64,000 nt of DNA from Thermotogae bacterium (GCA_024233675.1 JACKPH010000001.1:1-64000), one strand, 5' to 3'. Numbered from the stretch's first letter, positions 49,812-59,496 are shown. Numbers and translations: made by a program. Notes: generated by a model from the letters alone, not told the origin.

Positions 49812-51026
49812 TTAATTATCCGAAATTTCTTTTACTATCTGAACTATTACGTCAACAGCTTTTTTAGCTGATTCGACAGGAAGATACTCATATCTCCCGT
49901 GGAAATTATGTCCGCCTGTAAAAATATTAGGACAGGGCAAACCCATAAAAGATAGTCTTGCACCGTCGGTACCTCCTCTTATTGCTTTTATAAGAGGTTT
50001 TACTCCTGCCTTTTCCATGGCTTTTTTGGCAGTTTCAACTATTTCCATATTTTTTTCTATTATTTCTTTCATGTTGTAATATGAATCCTTAATTTCCGCT
50101 TCTATGTAATGACCGTATTTTTTATTAAGTATTTCTGTATTTTTTCTGCAGAGCCATTTTTTATCTTCAAAAGATTTTTTGTCATGGTCTCTTATAATCA
50201 TAACTACTTCAGCTTCTTCTATACTTCCTTTTAATGAAACAACGTGAAAAAATCCCTCGTATTCTTCCGTGTTCTGAGGAGTTTGGGACTCAGGAAACAT
50301 TGATATAAGCTGAGCTGCAATTAAAGAAGCATTTACCATTTTGTTTTTCGCTGTTCCGGGATGAACGCTTTTACCTCTTATTTTAAATTTTGCCGACGCT
50401 GCATTGAAATTTTCATATTCAAGTTCTCCTATAGGACCTCCGTCTATAGTATATGCGAAGTCAGCACCGAATTTTTCAACATCAAAAAGATCAGCACCTC
50501 TTCCTATTTCTTCATCAGGAGTAAATCCAATTTTTATTTTTCCGTGTTTTATTTCCGGTGTGTTTTTTATATATTCAAGAGCTGTTATTATTTCAGCTAT
50601 TCCTGCTTTATCATCAGCCCCTAAAAGAGTATTTCCGTCTGTTATTATTATTTCCTGATTTTTATAATTTTTTATTTCCGGGAATTCATTTTCTTTTATT
50701 GAATATTCTTCGCTGAGTTTTATATCTCCGCCTGTATATTTTATTATCTTTGCCTTCACATTTTCTCCGGTTATTTCAGGAGAGGTGTCCATATGTGCAA
50801 TAAATCCGACTACAGGAATTTTTTTGTCTGTGTTCGCTGAAAGTTCTGCCGTTACATAACCGTTTTTATCGATATCTGTGTTTTCAAAACCTATTTCCTT
50901 TAGCTCATCAGCTATGTAATTAGCAAGTCTGAGCTGTCTTTCGGAACTCGGACATGTCTGTGATTCCTCATCTGAAGTTGTATAAAATTTTGTATATTCT
51001 ATAAATCTTGTTATAACATCTTTCAT
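49812..51026 (-). CDS. pepT: Peptidase T (tripeptide aminopeptidase)
   Basis: A 404-aa M20B zinc peptidase releasing N-terminal residues from tripeptides in the cytoplasm. Motifs: GFIAHMDTSPEITGENV (metal His/Asp), LLGADDKAGIAEII, GFTPDEEIGRGA (catalytic Glu pair), TIDGGPIGELEYENF, RGGTDGARLSFMGLPCPNIFTGGHNFHGRYEY. Full length. ATG behind GGAGG. Fits with the other peptidases and arcABC in amino acid fermentation. Confidence 0.96.
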   Translation of the reverse strand: MKDVITRFIEYTKFYTTSDEESQTCPSSERQLRLANYIADELKEIGFENTDIDKNGYVTAELSANTDKKIPVVGFIAHMDTSPEITGENVKAKIIKYTGGDIKLSEEYSIKENEFPEIKNYKNQEIIITDGNTLLGADDKAGIAEIITALEYIKNTPEIKHGKIKIGFTPDEEIGRGADLFDVEKFGADFAYTIDGGPIGELEYENFNAASAKFKIRGKSVHPGTAKNKMVNASLIAAQLISMFPESQTPQNTEEYEGFFHVVSLKGSIEEAEVVMIIRDHDKKSFEDKKWLCRKNTEILNKKYGHYIEAEIKDSYYNMKEIIEKNMEIVETAKKAMEKAGVKPLIKAIRGGTDGARLSFMGLPCPNIFTGGHNFHGRYEYLPVESAKKAVDVIVQIVKEISDN

Positions 51027-51074
51027 TTTTTTACCTCCGCATTATATATATAATTTTATTATACATTTTTTAAC

Positions 51075-51105
51075 ATTAAAAAAAAAGTCCGTTTTAACGG
51101 ACTTT
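51075..51105 (-). terminator. Terminator of the CBM48/barrel gene
   Basis: AAAGTCCGTT (51084-51093) and AACGGACTTT (51096-51105), U-run on the - strand. Confidence 0.85.
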
Positions 51106-51107
51106 AA

Positions 51108-52163
51108 TCAGAAACTAACTGTTATGAAACTCTTTATATCAAATTTTTTCAGATCTACTTTATCAGGATCAAGTTCGTTTCCCGCTTCTAATGTAAAAAT
51201 AACATTATCGGAAGTATTCTGATAATATGTTCTGAATCCGAAATCCATATCGTTTTTAAAAATAAACCCTATACCGTAGCTGTCTTTTTCTTTATTAAAA
51301 AACAGTTTATTTTTCGTATATAATTGAGAAGTTTCAATTTTATAAACTGTTTCATTTGTATCAGAAAAATCAGATATTTTAAAATATGTATTTGCTTTAG
51401 CGGTTTTTGAACTTACTGAATAATTTAGGTCAGCAGAAATTTTTTCAGTGTTGTATCCGAAATAAATAACATCAGGTTTTAATTCATTTGTTTTTATTTC
51501 ACCGTATATATCAGAAACATTTACGTTTAAAATGAATGCCGTAGAATTTACGGTATCATAAATAAATCTTATTCCGAAAATATCAGTATTATAATAAGCT
51601 CCGAGAACATATTTCATTTTTCCTGAAGCAGAAACAAATTCAGAAGATGTTTTAACAGGAAGTATATTCTGATACACGCCGAAACCTGTGTAGCTCAGAA
51701 GACTGTTAGCCGTTTTCATTTTATAAAAAGGATTAGAAGCTATTTTATCAAATCCGGAAAATGTTATATTATTTTTTGTTAAAGATGTTCTGGCACCTGA
51801 AAATCTTAATCTGTTGTCGGAAGAACTTACCGCAAGTGTTATTTCAACTTCCGAATCAGCTATTTCAGGATTGAGAGTAATATATATATCGTTAATTACA
51901 TCAGGATTTCCGAAAAGTGTATTTTCACCTTTTTTTACATTAAAGGAAAATTTATACTGTCCGGATATTATACTTTTTTCCGCTTTTTCGTTTACTGTTT
52001 GCGAAGAACTTTTTATTATCTGTTTACCGTTTTCTTCTGTAATTTCGAAAACGGAATTTTTTCCGCCGTATCCGTCAGATTCGTTTGCAGGAGCTTCTTC
52101 ATCATAAACCCATGTTCCGTCAGCAACAAATTTATAAGAATATTTCCCCGGCTGAAGTTCCAT
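51108..52163 (-). pseudogene. 5'-truncated CBM48-like domain + outer-membrane beta-barrel-like protein
   Basis: The open frame encodes, from its first plausible ATG (52163), MELQPGKYSYKFVADGTWVYDEEAPANESDGYGGKNSVFE, which is the second half of a CBM48/isoamylase-N-type glycogen-binding fold. About 300 residues of alternating strands follow, ending in FDIKSFITVSF, as in outer-membrane barrels. The first half of the CBM and any signal peptide are missing. There is no ribosome site before 52163; the frame instead runs into the terminator of the upstream gene. A deletion that joined the terminator to the inside of the gene is the simplest reading. It could still be translated as an internal fragment, but export would fail. 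Confidence 0.6.
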
Positions 52164-52165
52164 TA

Positions 52166-52203
52166 AAAAACAAAAAAGTGGAAACGGTTTTTCCGTTTCC
52201 ACT
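52166..52203 (-). terminator. Terminator of the ParB-like/BMP gene
   Basis: GTGGAAACGG (52178-52187) and CCGTTTCCAC (52193-52202), U-run on the - strand, directly before the truncated gene's first ATG. Confidence 0.9.
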
Positions 52204-52206
52204 AAT

Positions 52207-54093
52207 TTAAAACTGAACATTATCAACAAACCAGTTTATTGCAAACAGCTCTTCATCAGAGATTACTTTATTTTTTTCTATTTTCAGTTCTCCGTTTCTG
52301 TCGTATACAGGTCCTGTAAAAGGATGAAATTCCTGATTTATTATTGAAAGTTTCATCATATTTATTATTCTTTCAAGATGCGGCAGATTTAAATTTGTCA
52401 TGGGTAAAATATCTACTATACCTGATTTCAGTCCTCCCCAGAATTTTTTTATTTCTGTTTTATTGGCGCCGAGAAACAAATCAAAAAACGAAAAGTCAGA
52501 ACCGTTTAGGAAATCATTTATAATTCTTTCATAATATTTTCCCCAGTTCCATACAACTGAAGTAAGATAGTTTTTAGGTGCAAACTCTTTCATATCGTAA
52601 TGATATCCTATACTGTAAACACCGTATTTATCAGCTTCTTTCATGACAGTAGGTGAATCCTGATGGTGAGTTAAAACATCACAGTCTTTTTCTTTTATAA
52701 GATACTTTGCACTGTTTTTTTCATAAGTTTCATTATTCCATGTATTAGTCCATGTAACATTTATTACCGCATTTGGGTTTACCGATTTCGCACCGAGTGC
52801 AAAAGCATCTATTCCCATTATTACTTCAGGAATTCCGAAAGGTGCGACATAACCTATCTGATTACTCATAGTCATTGCTCCGGCTATCATACCGGAAAGA
52901 AATCTCGGTTCATACATTCTTCCGAAATATGTGTTTATATTTTTATCTATCTGATATCCCGAAAAATACATGAAATTGACATTCTGAAATTTAGATTTTT
53001 TCTGTTCATTCAGAAAATCGAAACTTGTAGAAAAAACAAGATCATATTCTTCTTTTTCGAGCATTTTTATGAGATGCTGATATGTTGTTCCGGCATTTAT
53101 ATTTTCAAAACATGATATATCTATCTGACCGGAATATTTTTTTTCTATATATTTTCTTCCGAGTTCATGCGAATACGTCCATGCAGATTCTTTAATAGCT
53201 GTATTGTATACAAAAGCAACTTTTACTTTTTTATCCCTTCCTATAAGAGCCGGTATATTCCAGAATCCGGAACTCTGATCTTTCTGTATTTCCTCACTGC
53301 ATTCATTTATTGTCTCTTTTACCTTTAATTTGTAATCACGTTCGTCAGAATTTTCCAAAATTCCGTATCTGTCCAGAAATTTAAGAAATGCATCTCCCGT
53401 TGTTAGTGTTTCAAGTTTTTTTCCTCCGAGAGCATGATAGTATTTCCTGAATTTTTCATAAATTGAATTCGAAAAATCCGTATTTTTATCCGTTATTGTC
53501 TTAAGCGTAGGTCTGTAGTTTTTTATATATGTATAAAGTCTGTCAAAACTGTTTTCTTTTGTAAACCATATAGTGTTTATGCCTGTATTTGCAAAAAAAT
53601 CCATAAACTCATAATATATACGTATTTCGTTATCAAATTCATCCCATTCCGGTATTATTCTTTTTACTGTTCCTTTTACAGAAAAAGCATTCAGAAATTT
53701 CATAACGCTTGCTCTTTTATTACCTTCTACAACATAATACCAGTTAAGATATTCATATACTTCTATAGGATCCCTTATTCCTTCAGAATACTGTGCTTCA
53801 AGTAAACTGCACCACTTATTTGCAAACTCGGTTTTGGAATCAAGCAGCGGATAATAATTTTTCGAAAAAGATAAAGCTCTCGACTGATAATATGTTCCTG
53901 CTATTTTTTTGGTGGGTATATCTATTAATCCTATATTTTTTTCACCTATTATCTCAACATTTTCAAGCATTGTCTCAAATGACATGAGGTATCCCTGATT
54001 ACCGGAATATATGTTAGCGGAAAAATCTCTTTTTCCTATTCTCATAGCTTTTTCATATTCTTTGAGACTGCTGTTTCTATCCATTATATACAC
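52207..54093 (-). CDS. ParB-like domain fused to a BMP/Med-type binding protein
   Basis: A 628-aa protein with no signal peptide. Residues 60-200 contain DPIEVYEYLNWYYVVEGNKRASVMKFL, the ParB/sulfiredoxin-type V-x-E-G-N-K-R core. Residues 285-615 are a BMP (PnrA/Med-like) periplasmic-binding fold: VKVAFVYNTAIKESAWTY, VFSTSFDFL, IGYVAPFGIPEVIMGIDAFALGAK, DVLTHHQDSPTVMKEA. BMP proteins are usually secreted lipoproteins binding nucleosides; here the fold is cytoplasmic and joined to a nucleotide-type domain, suggesting an intracellular sensor or enzyme. GTG start behind AGGAGGG. Confidence 0.75.
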   Translation of the reverse strand: MYIMDRNSSLKEYEKAMRIGKRDFSANIYSGNQGYLMSFETMLENVEIIGEKNIGLIDIPTKKIAGTYYQSRALSFSKNYYPLLDSKTEFANKWCSLLEAQYSEGIRDPIEVYEYLNWYYVVEGNKRASVMKFLNAFSVKGTVKRIIPEWDEFDNEIRIYYEFMDFFANTGINTIWFTKENSFDRLYTYIKNYRPTLKTITDKNTDFSNSIYEKFRKYYHALGGKKLETLTTGDAFLKFLDRYGILENSDERDYKLKVKETINECSEEIQKDQSSGFWNIPALIGRDKKVKVAFVYNTAIKESAWTYSHELGRKYIEKKYSGQIDISCFENINAGTTYQHLIKMLEKEEYDLVFSTSFDFLNEQKKSKFQNVNFMYFSGYQIDKNINTYFGRMYEPRFLSGMIAGAMTMSNQIGYVAPFGIPEVIMGIDAFALGAKSVNPNAVINVTWTNTWNNETYEKNSAKYLIKEKDCDVLTHHQDSPTVMKEADKYGVYSIGYHYDMKEFAPKNYLTSVVWNWGKYYERIINDFLNGSDFSFFDLFLGANKTEIKKFWGGLKSGIVDILPMTNLNLPHLERIINMMKLSIINQEFHPFTGPVYDRNGELKIEKNKVISDEELFAINWFVDNVQF

Positions 54094-54105
54094 ATTAAAC
54101 CCTCC

Positions 54106-54828
54106 TCACAGTAAACTTATATCAGTTTTTGTGAATTTAATGCCGTAACTTTCAGTTACATTTAAAATTTTTTTGTTTTCTTCATCATATTCCATAAATT
54201 TATAAGGTATTGAATTTATCATATAAGATTTTTCCCCGTTTTTATGTATTTCAAAATCAAAATCAGATTTTGTATAATTCCTGTGTAAATGTCCGTAAAG
54301 CCATACAGGAGGGAAAAAAGATCTGTATATTTTTCCCAGTTCTTTAGAAGGCTTATGATATTCATCGGAATCAGGCAGTGTGTTTTCCATATAAGGCGGA
54401 TGATGTGAAACTATCATATCGAATTTTTTATTCATATATTTAATTTTACTGAGTTTTTTATAAAAATGTTTTACTTCTTTTTCCGAAAAATGAAAAGGTT
54501 TATCCCCGTATGACATTGCTCCTGAAAATCCTGCAATAAAAAAATCTTTACCGAGAAAATTTTTCAGGTTAATAACTCCGTTGTTTATTATTATAAATCC
54601 TTTATATATATTGGAAAATTTAAGATTCCTTTCGGAATAGTAAGGCCTGTAATATTTTTCATCATGATTTCCGTGAATAAGAACACCAACGGAAGGTCTG
54701 AATTCACTCATAAGATAGTCCATATATCCGGGTGAAAGATCTCCGCATCCTACAAGAATATCTACATTTCTTTTTCTGTCATTTCTTATATTTTTTTCAA
54801 CATCAGAAGCGCACATTATGCTTAACAT
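54106..54828 (-). CDS. Metallophosphoesterase with altered first motif
   Basis: A 240-aa calcineurin-like protein. GCGDLSPGYM, IHGNHDE, VSHHPPY and YGHLHRN give four of the five metal motifs. The first, normally D-x-H, is ASDVE here, and the ORF begins right at it, so the site-1 histidine is missing. Possibly a true variant, since DIL-GCGD is intact. It lies 4 bases downstream of the EamA transporter gene and upstream of the ParB-like/BMP gene, one operon. Confidence 0.75.
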   Translation of the reverse strand: MLSIMCASDVEKNIRNDRKRNVDILVGCGDLSPGYMDYLMSEFRPSVGVLIHGNHDEKYYRPYYSERNLKFSNIYKGFIIINNGVINLKNFLGKDFFIAGFSGAMSYGDKPFHFSEKEVKHFYKKLSKIKYMNKKFDMIVSHHPPYMENTLPDSDEYHKPSKELGKIYRSFFPPVWLYGHLHRNYTKSDFDFEIHKNGEKSYMINSIPYKFMEYDEENKKILNVTESYGIKFTKTDISLL

Positions 54829-54832
54829 AATA

Positions 54833-55750
54833 TTATTCCTTTCGGCTGTTTACAAACCATATTCCGCCGGCAACCAAAGCTAATGCTATAAGTGACATAA
54901 GTGTTATTTTTTCTCCCGGAATCAGAACTGCCGAAAGAAATGATCCGAATATAGGTATCATAAACCTGTAAATACTTATTTCGCCGGCTTTATTATATTT
55001 CAGAAGTGTATACCATATTGCAAAAGCAGTTGCTGAGAGAAATGATGAATAAATCAAAAGAAAAAATGCGGTTAAAGTAAAACTTAGTAAATTAAATCCG
55101 GAAAAAATAAATCCTGATGTTAAAAGCATTAAAGACCCGAAAAGCATCTGAAATGCAGATACGGCAACCGGATTAATTTTACCTGATATTTTTTTTGCAT
55201 AAATCGTAGCTATTGCCGAAATTAGTGCGGATAATATTAAATATCCCTCTCCTTTAAATGTAAAATTAAGAGAAAATCCGCTTCCGAAATTCACAAGAAC
55301 AATTCCGGCAAATCCTGTTAAAAGACCTATAGTTTTACCTATGTCTATTTTATCATCATGATACACAAAGTGCGAAAGTATTACAACAAAAAAAGATCCT
55401 CCTGATGATAATATTGCCGCACTTATACCGCTTGTATTTGCAAGACCGTTATAAAAAAAGAAATACTGCAGCGATGTCTGCATTATGCCTAAAATAAAAA
55501 GAGATTTATAATTATTTTTACTAAGTCCCGGTTTGTATTTTTTCAGCATAAAACTTATTAGAACAATAACTGCTGCCAGAAAAAATCTTATTCCGGCAAA
55601 AAAAACTTTTTCCCATACATCATCGGGTCCGAGTCCGAGTTCCTGATAACTTATTTTCAGAACAGGAAAAGCTGACCCCCACAAAAAAGATGCTATCATT
55701 GTAAAAAAAATGACCATAAATTTGTTTGTAAATAAATTTTTTCTGTCCAT
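54833..55750 (-). CDS. EamA/DMT-family transporter
   Basis: A 305-aa inner-membrane protein with ten helices in two EamA repeats; FLWGSAFPVLKISY at the N-terminus and ALVAGGIWFVNSRK at the end are typical. RhaT/YdcZ-like exporters move amino acids or metabolites. First gene of the three-gene unit with the phosphoesterase and the ParB-like/BMP fusion. Start ATG behind GGGAGGT. Substrate unknown. Confidence 0.85.
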   Translation of the reverse strand: MDRKNLFTNKFMVIFFTMIASFLWGSAFPVLKISYQELGLGPDDVWEKVFFAGIRFFLAAVIVLISFMLKKYKPGLSKNNYKSLFILGIMQTSLQYFFFYNGLANTSGISAAILSSGGSFFVVILSHFVYHDDKIDIGKTIGLLTGFAGIVLVNFGSGFSLNFTFKGEGYLILSALISAIATIYAKKISGKINPVAVSAFQMLFGSLMLLTSGFIFSGFNLLSFTLTAFFLLIYSSFLSATAFAIWYTLLKYNKAGEISIYRFMIPIFGSFLSAVLIPGEKITLMSLIALALVAGGIWFVNSRKE

Positions 55751-55976
55751 GTTACCTCCCGGAATTTATCGATATTATTATTTATTTTATCATAATAAGG
55801 TTTTTTAGCTGTTAGGTAACGGTTAACTGTTTTTTTGTTTTTAAAAGAATTTTTTAGTCGTTAACAATTTTGTGAAAATGTTAAATATTCCTTTTTTCAA
55901 TTTTAATATTTAAAAATATTCTATTAATATAAATATATTAAAATAATTAATGAATTTCCCCTTATATCCCCTTTAT

Positions 55977-56004
55977 TAAAAGAAACCGGCTCTGAGAGCC
56001 GGTT
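55977..56004 (-). terminator. Terminator of the osmoprotectant importer operon
   Basis: AACCGGCTC and GAGCCGGTT stem, U-rich on the - strand. The rest of 55751-55976 is AT-rich with no visible gene. Confidence 0.8.
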
Positions 56005-56005
56005 T

Positions 56006-56890
56006 TTAATTTATCAGTCCAAGTCCTTCAAGATATCTTTTTGCAGCTATTTCAGGTTCATACCCTTCAACATCGACAAGATAATTGAGTCTTATTATAA
56101 TGTTTTCTGTAAGATATACTGTAAGCGGTCTTAAAATTTCCTCTATTTCTGGGTATTTATCTATAATTTCTTTTCTTATTAAAACAGCAGGATTATAAAA
56201 AGGGAAAAAATTTCTGTCATCACGAAGAACTGTAAGATCATATTTAAGAAGTTTTGCATCTGTTGAATATACCATTGCAACATCTATTTTTCCGGAATTA
56301 AGGGCTTCATATGTCAGTCCCGCTTCCATAGTTTTTACATCTTTCCTTTCCACATTCATCTCATAATTTTCAGTCATACTGAAGAATCCGTCATTTCTTT
56401 CATAAAACTCGGGATTAACTCCGAAAATTACTTTATTTCCTTTTTCTATAAAATTTTTAAGATCAGAAAGTGATTTCAGACCGTTTTTTTCCGCAAACGA
56501 TCTTTTAACTGCCATACCGTATGTATCATTAAACGGTATAAAATTTATCCATACTATTTTATTTTTATTATAATCTTCCGCAGCAACTCTGTTAAAAAGT
56601 TCATAAGGATCATATATTCTTTCTTTATTCTGAAAGTAAGCTGCCCAAACAGTTCCGGTATAATCAGAATATATATCAACCTGACCGTTTTCTATTGCAG
56701 CTCTTAGAGGAAAAGAAGTTAAACCGAATTCTTCTTTAACTTTGAATCCGTTTTCCTGAAGAAGCTGTGATATCATATTTCCTATTACAAGTCCTTCGGT
56801 AAACATTTTAGCTCCTACTGATATTAAAGGTGCCGAAAAAATACTTATTCCCGTAATTATTAAAACAATTAAAAAAAGTAATTTTTTCAT
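56006..56890 (-). CDS. Osmoprotectant (glycine betaine/choline) binding protein, OpuCC-like
   Basis: A 294-aa exported binding protein (signal peptide LLFLIVLIITGISIFSAP), OpuAC family: VGAKMFTEGLVIGNMISQLLQENGFKVKEEFGL, YSDYTGTVWAAYFQ and VAMVYSTDAKL. The Tyr/Trp-rich pocket binds a quaternary ammonium. No lipobox, so it is either soluble in the periplasm or held by its signal anchor. Last gene of an OpuC-type operon. Confidence 0.9.
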   Translation of the reverse strand: MKKLLFLIVLIITGISIFSAPLISVGAKMFTEGLVIGNMISQLLQENGFKVKEEFGLTSFPLRAAIENGQVDIYSDYTGTVWAAYFQNKERIYDPYELFNRVAAEDYNKNKIVWINFIPFNDTYGMAVKRSFAEKNGLKSLSDLKNFIEKGNKVIFGVNPEFYERNDGFFSMTENYEMNVERKDVKTMEAGLTYEALNSGKIDVAMVYSTDAKLLKYDLTVLRDDRNFFPFYNPAVLIRKEIIDKYPEIEEILRPLTVYLTENIIIRLNYLVDVEGYEPEIAAKRYLEGLGLIN

Positions 56891-56891
56891 T

Positions 56892-57545
56892 TTACCCCTC
56901 CTCTGAAATTTTTAATCCTTCCGATGTAAACTTTTTTTCAAGAAAACCGAGTATTAAATCTATAGATAATGCAAGAAAAGAAACAGGAACAGCACCGGCA
57001 AATATCATAGATGCATTAAAATGTGAAAGTCCTGTAAATATTATTACTCCGAGACCTCCGGCACCTATAGTGGCAGCAACTGTTGCAGTTGCTATATTTA
57101 TTACGGCGGAATTTCTTATTCCTGAAAATACAGAAGGCATTGCCATCGGAATTTCTATTTTGAACAATATATCTTTTTTTGTCATTCCCATTCCGAGTGC
57201 AGCTTCTTTTACATTACCGTCAACACTTATAAGCCCTGATGCTGTATTAAAAACTATAGGAACAAGGCTGTAAAGAAAAAGTGCAAATGCTGCTGTTATA
57301 AAACCTATACCCATAAAAAGAAAAAATAAAGCTATGACTGCTATACTCGGTACTGACTGTGTTATACCTATTATTACAAGTATAATTCTGCCTATTTTTT
57401 TATTTTTTTCGCGTGTTATAAAAATCCCGGAAATAATTCCGGTAATTACCGCAAAACTCCAGGATATAAGAAATATATATATATGCTGAAATGTTTTTTC
57501 TAGAATATAATCCGGATTTTCAAGCAAATATGTAAAAATATTCAT
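56892..57545 (-). CDS. Osmoprotectant ABC permease, OpuCB/OpuCD-like (second)
   Basis: About 217 aa with five or six membrane spans and the EAA loop EAALGMGMTKKDILFKIEIPMAMPSVFSGI. Start at ATG 57545 behind AGGAGG; the longer frame upstream overlaps the ATPase gene. Pairs with the other permease to form the channel. Confidence 0.9.
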   Translation of the reverse strand: MNIFTYLLENPDYILEKTFQHIYIFLISWSFAVITGIISGIFITREKNKKIGRIILVIIGITQSVPSIAVIALFFLFMGIGFITAAFALFLYSLVPIVFNTASGLISVDGNVKEAALGMGMTKKDILFKIEIPMAMPSVFSGIRNSAVINIATATVAATIGAGGLGVIIFTGLSHFNASMIFAGAVPVSFLALSIDLILGFLEKKFTSEGLKISEEG

Positions 57546-57546
57546 T

Positions 57547-58623
57547 TTATTCCTCCTGAAATATTGTTTCATATTTTATTACACCCAGAACTTTTTTTTC
57601 AGCCGAAATTACAGGAACTGTATTTATACCTTTTGAAAGCATTATTCCGGCTGCATCAAGAAGTGTTGAATCAGGTGTTATAAAATAGGTTTTAAGATTA
57701 TTTAAATAATTTTCCGTTGACAACTGAGATATTTTTTCTTTTGAAAGAATTCCTAAAAAATTATTATTGTCATCAAGAAAAATTACATAACTGTTTTTTT
57801 GTTCTTTTAATAAATTTGTGTCAGAGGCATTAATTTTTACAGCTGAAAAATCTTTATCAATACTATTTTCAGCTTTTCTGAATTCAAGTGTATTAATTTC
57901 CGCATGATTTCCTATAAGATTACTGACAAATTTATTTTTCGGTTTTTTTATTATTTCGAAAGTTTTCCCGGACTGTTCTATTTTTCCCGTATTAAAAACA
58001 GAAATACTGTCTCCGAGTTTTATAGCTTCTCTTATGTCATGAGTTACAAAAACTATTGTTTTTTTTATTTTTTCCTGTATGTCTATAAAAGCATCCTGAA
58101 GCTTTTCCCTGTTAATAGGGTCTATTGCTCCGAAAGGTTCGTCCATAAGAAGTATTTCCGGATCAGCGGCAAGAGCTCTTGCAACACCTACTCTCTGTTT
58201 CTGACCGCCTGAAAGCTGTTTCGGATACTTAAAAATATTTTCTTCCGGATTAAGGTTAACAAGTTCCAAAAGTTCATTTATTCTGTTTTTTATTTTATTT
58301 TCCTTCCATCCGAGAAGTTTAGGAACAACAGCTATATTCTGATATACATTCATATGGGGAAAAAGTCCTATTTCCTGAATTACATAGCCTATTCTTCTCC
58401 TTAAATCTATAGGATTTATTTTATCTATAGATATTTCATTAAAAAATATATTTCCTTCGGTTCTTTTTATTAATCCGTTTATCATTTTTAATGTGGTGGT
58501 TTTCCCGCAGCCTGAAGGTCCTATAAGAACTGTTATTTTCGAATCTTCTATACTGAGTGTAATATTATTTACAGCAGTATAATCTCCGAATTTTTTTGTA
58601 AGATTCTTTAATTTTATAGGCAT
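57547..58623 (-). CDS. Osmoprotectant ABC ATPase with CBS domains, OpuCA-like
   Basis: A 358-aa ATPase: Walker A GPSGCGKTT, Q-loop VIQEIGLFPHMNV, signature LSGGQKQR, Walker B EILLMDEPFGAIDP, H-loop VTHD, then a C-terminal CBS pair (about 250-355). In OpuA-type systems CBS domains sense ionic strength or c-di-AMP and gate uptake. First CBS repeat is divergent. Confidence 0.92.
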   Translation of the reverse strand: MPIKLKNLTKKFGDYTAVNNITLSIEDSKITVLIGPSGCGKTTTLKMINGLIKRTEGNIFFNEISIDKINPIDLRRRIGYVIQEIGLFPHMNVYQNIAVVPKLLGWKENKIKNRINELLELVNLNPEENIFKYPKQLSGGQKQRVGVARALAADPEILLMDEPFGAIDPINREKLQDAFIDIQEKIKKTIVFVTHDIREAIKLGDSISVFNTGKIEQSGKTFEIIKKPKNKFVSNLIGNHAEINTLEFRKAENSIDKDFSAVKINASDTNLLKEQKNSYVIFLDDNNNFLGILSKEKISQLSTENYLNNLKTYFITPDSTLLDAAGIMLSKGINTVPVISAEKKVLGVIKYETIFQEE

Positions 58624-58627
58624 AAAA

Positions 58628-59290
58628 TCACTCCCCTGATATTTTTAAACCTTTCGGTGTAATTATGTCCTCAAGTTTTAAAATAAAATAATTAAGGAAA
58701 ATCCCGAGTGCTGCTGTCAGAATAACTCCTGTAAGTATCATTTCAAACCTGCTTCTTGAAAGACCTGCAAATATAAAATACCCGAGTCCTCCGGCTGCAA
58801 TATAATAGCCTATTGTCGCAACACCGACACCCATAACAACAGAACTTCTTATACCTGACATTATGAGAGGTAATGCAAGAGGTATTCTTATTTTTATAAG
58901 TATCTGATAATTTTTCATTCCCATTCCCTCAGCTGCTTCTATTATATTATGATCAAGACTGTTAACTGCATTTACCGTATTTCTTATCATCGGAAGAAGT
59001 GAATATATTATAAGGGCAATTACTGCAGGAGGTTTTCCGAGACCTGCATTAAACGGAGCAAGAAGAATTATCATTATTCCGAACAGAGCCGGTGAAGGTA
59101 TTGTCATAAACATACCGGATATGTAAATGATAATTTTAGATATTTTAGGTTTCCCGGCTATTATTATTCCGACTGAAACACCTATAATAACTGCAAAAGG
59201 AAGTGCGATCCCTATTATTGAAAGATGATTAAGTAATTCTTTTATAATTATTTCATAATTTCTTGTAATATATTTTATAAAATTTTCCAA
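58628..59290 (-). CDS. Osmoprotectant ABC permease, OpuCB/OpuCD-like (first)
   Basis: A 220-aa permease with five or six helices and the EAA loop EAAEGMGMKNYQILIKIRIPLALPLIMSGIRSS. First gene of the four-gene importer operon, 4 bases before the ATPase gene. Import of betaine-like solutes fits a salty habitat. Confidence 0.9.
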   Translation of the reverse strand: MENFIKYITRNYEIIIKELLNHLSIIGIALPFAVIIGVSVGIIIAGKPKISKIIIYISGMFMTIPSPALFGIMIILLAPFNAGLGKPPAVIALIIYSLLPMIRNTVNAVNSLDHNIIEAAEGMGMKNYQILIKIRIPLALPLIMSGIRSSVVMGVGVATIGYYIAAGGLGYFIFAGLSRSRFEMILTGVILTAALGIFLNYFILKLEDIITPKGLKISGE

Positions 59291-59373
59291 TTTTATCCCC
59301 CTTTATACTTTAATAACATTATAATAATATCATAAAAATAATACATTTTATTTTTTTACATTTTATGTATAAA

Positions 59374-59401
59374 TAAAAAAATAACCGGTTTCCCGGTTAT
59401 T
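59374..59401 (-). terminator. Terminator of the 31-aa gene
   Basis: AATAACCGG (59380-59388) and CCGGTTATT (59393-59401) with a U-run on the - strand, overlapping the stop codon. Confidence 0.85.
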
Positions 59402-59496
59402 TATATTCTTCTTATATTTTCAAGATAAATGTATTTCAGATCTGTGTCTATAACGTCGAATCCTGTGTAATAAGATTTATATCTTTTTTTCAGCAT
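59401..59496 (-). CDS. Small 31-residue basic protein
   Basis: ATG 59496 to TAA 59401. The protein begins MLKKRYKSYYTGFDVIDTD and ends YLENIRRI; it is basic and aromatic-rich, with no membrane segment. Support for a real gene: GGGAGG six bases upstream, a promoter (TTGACA 59567-59572, 19 bases, TATAAT 59542-59547 on the - strand) and a terminator right at the stop. Function unknown; no family recognised. It is the only gene in the gap 59291-59641. Confidence 0.65.
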   Translation of the reverse strand: MLKKRYKSYYTGFDVIDTDLKYIYLENIRRI

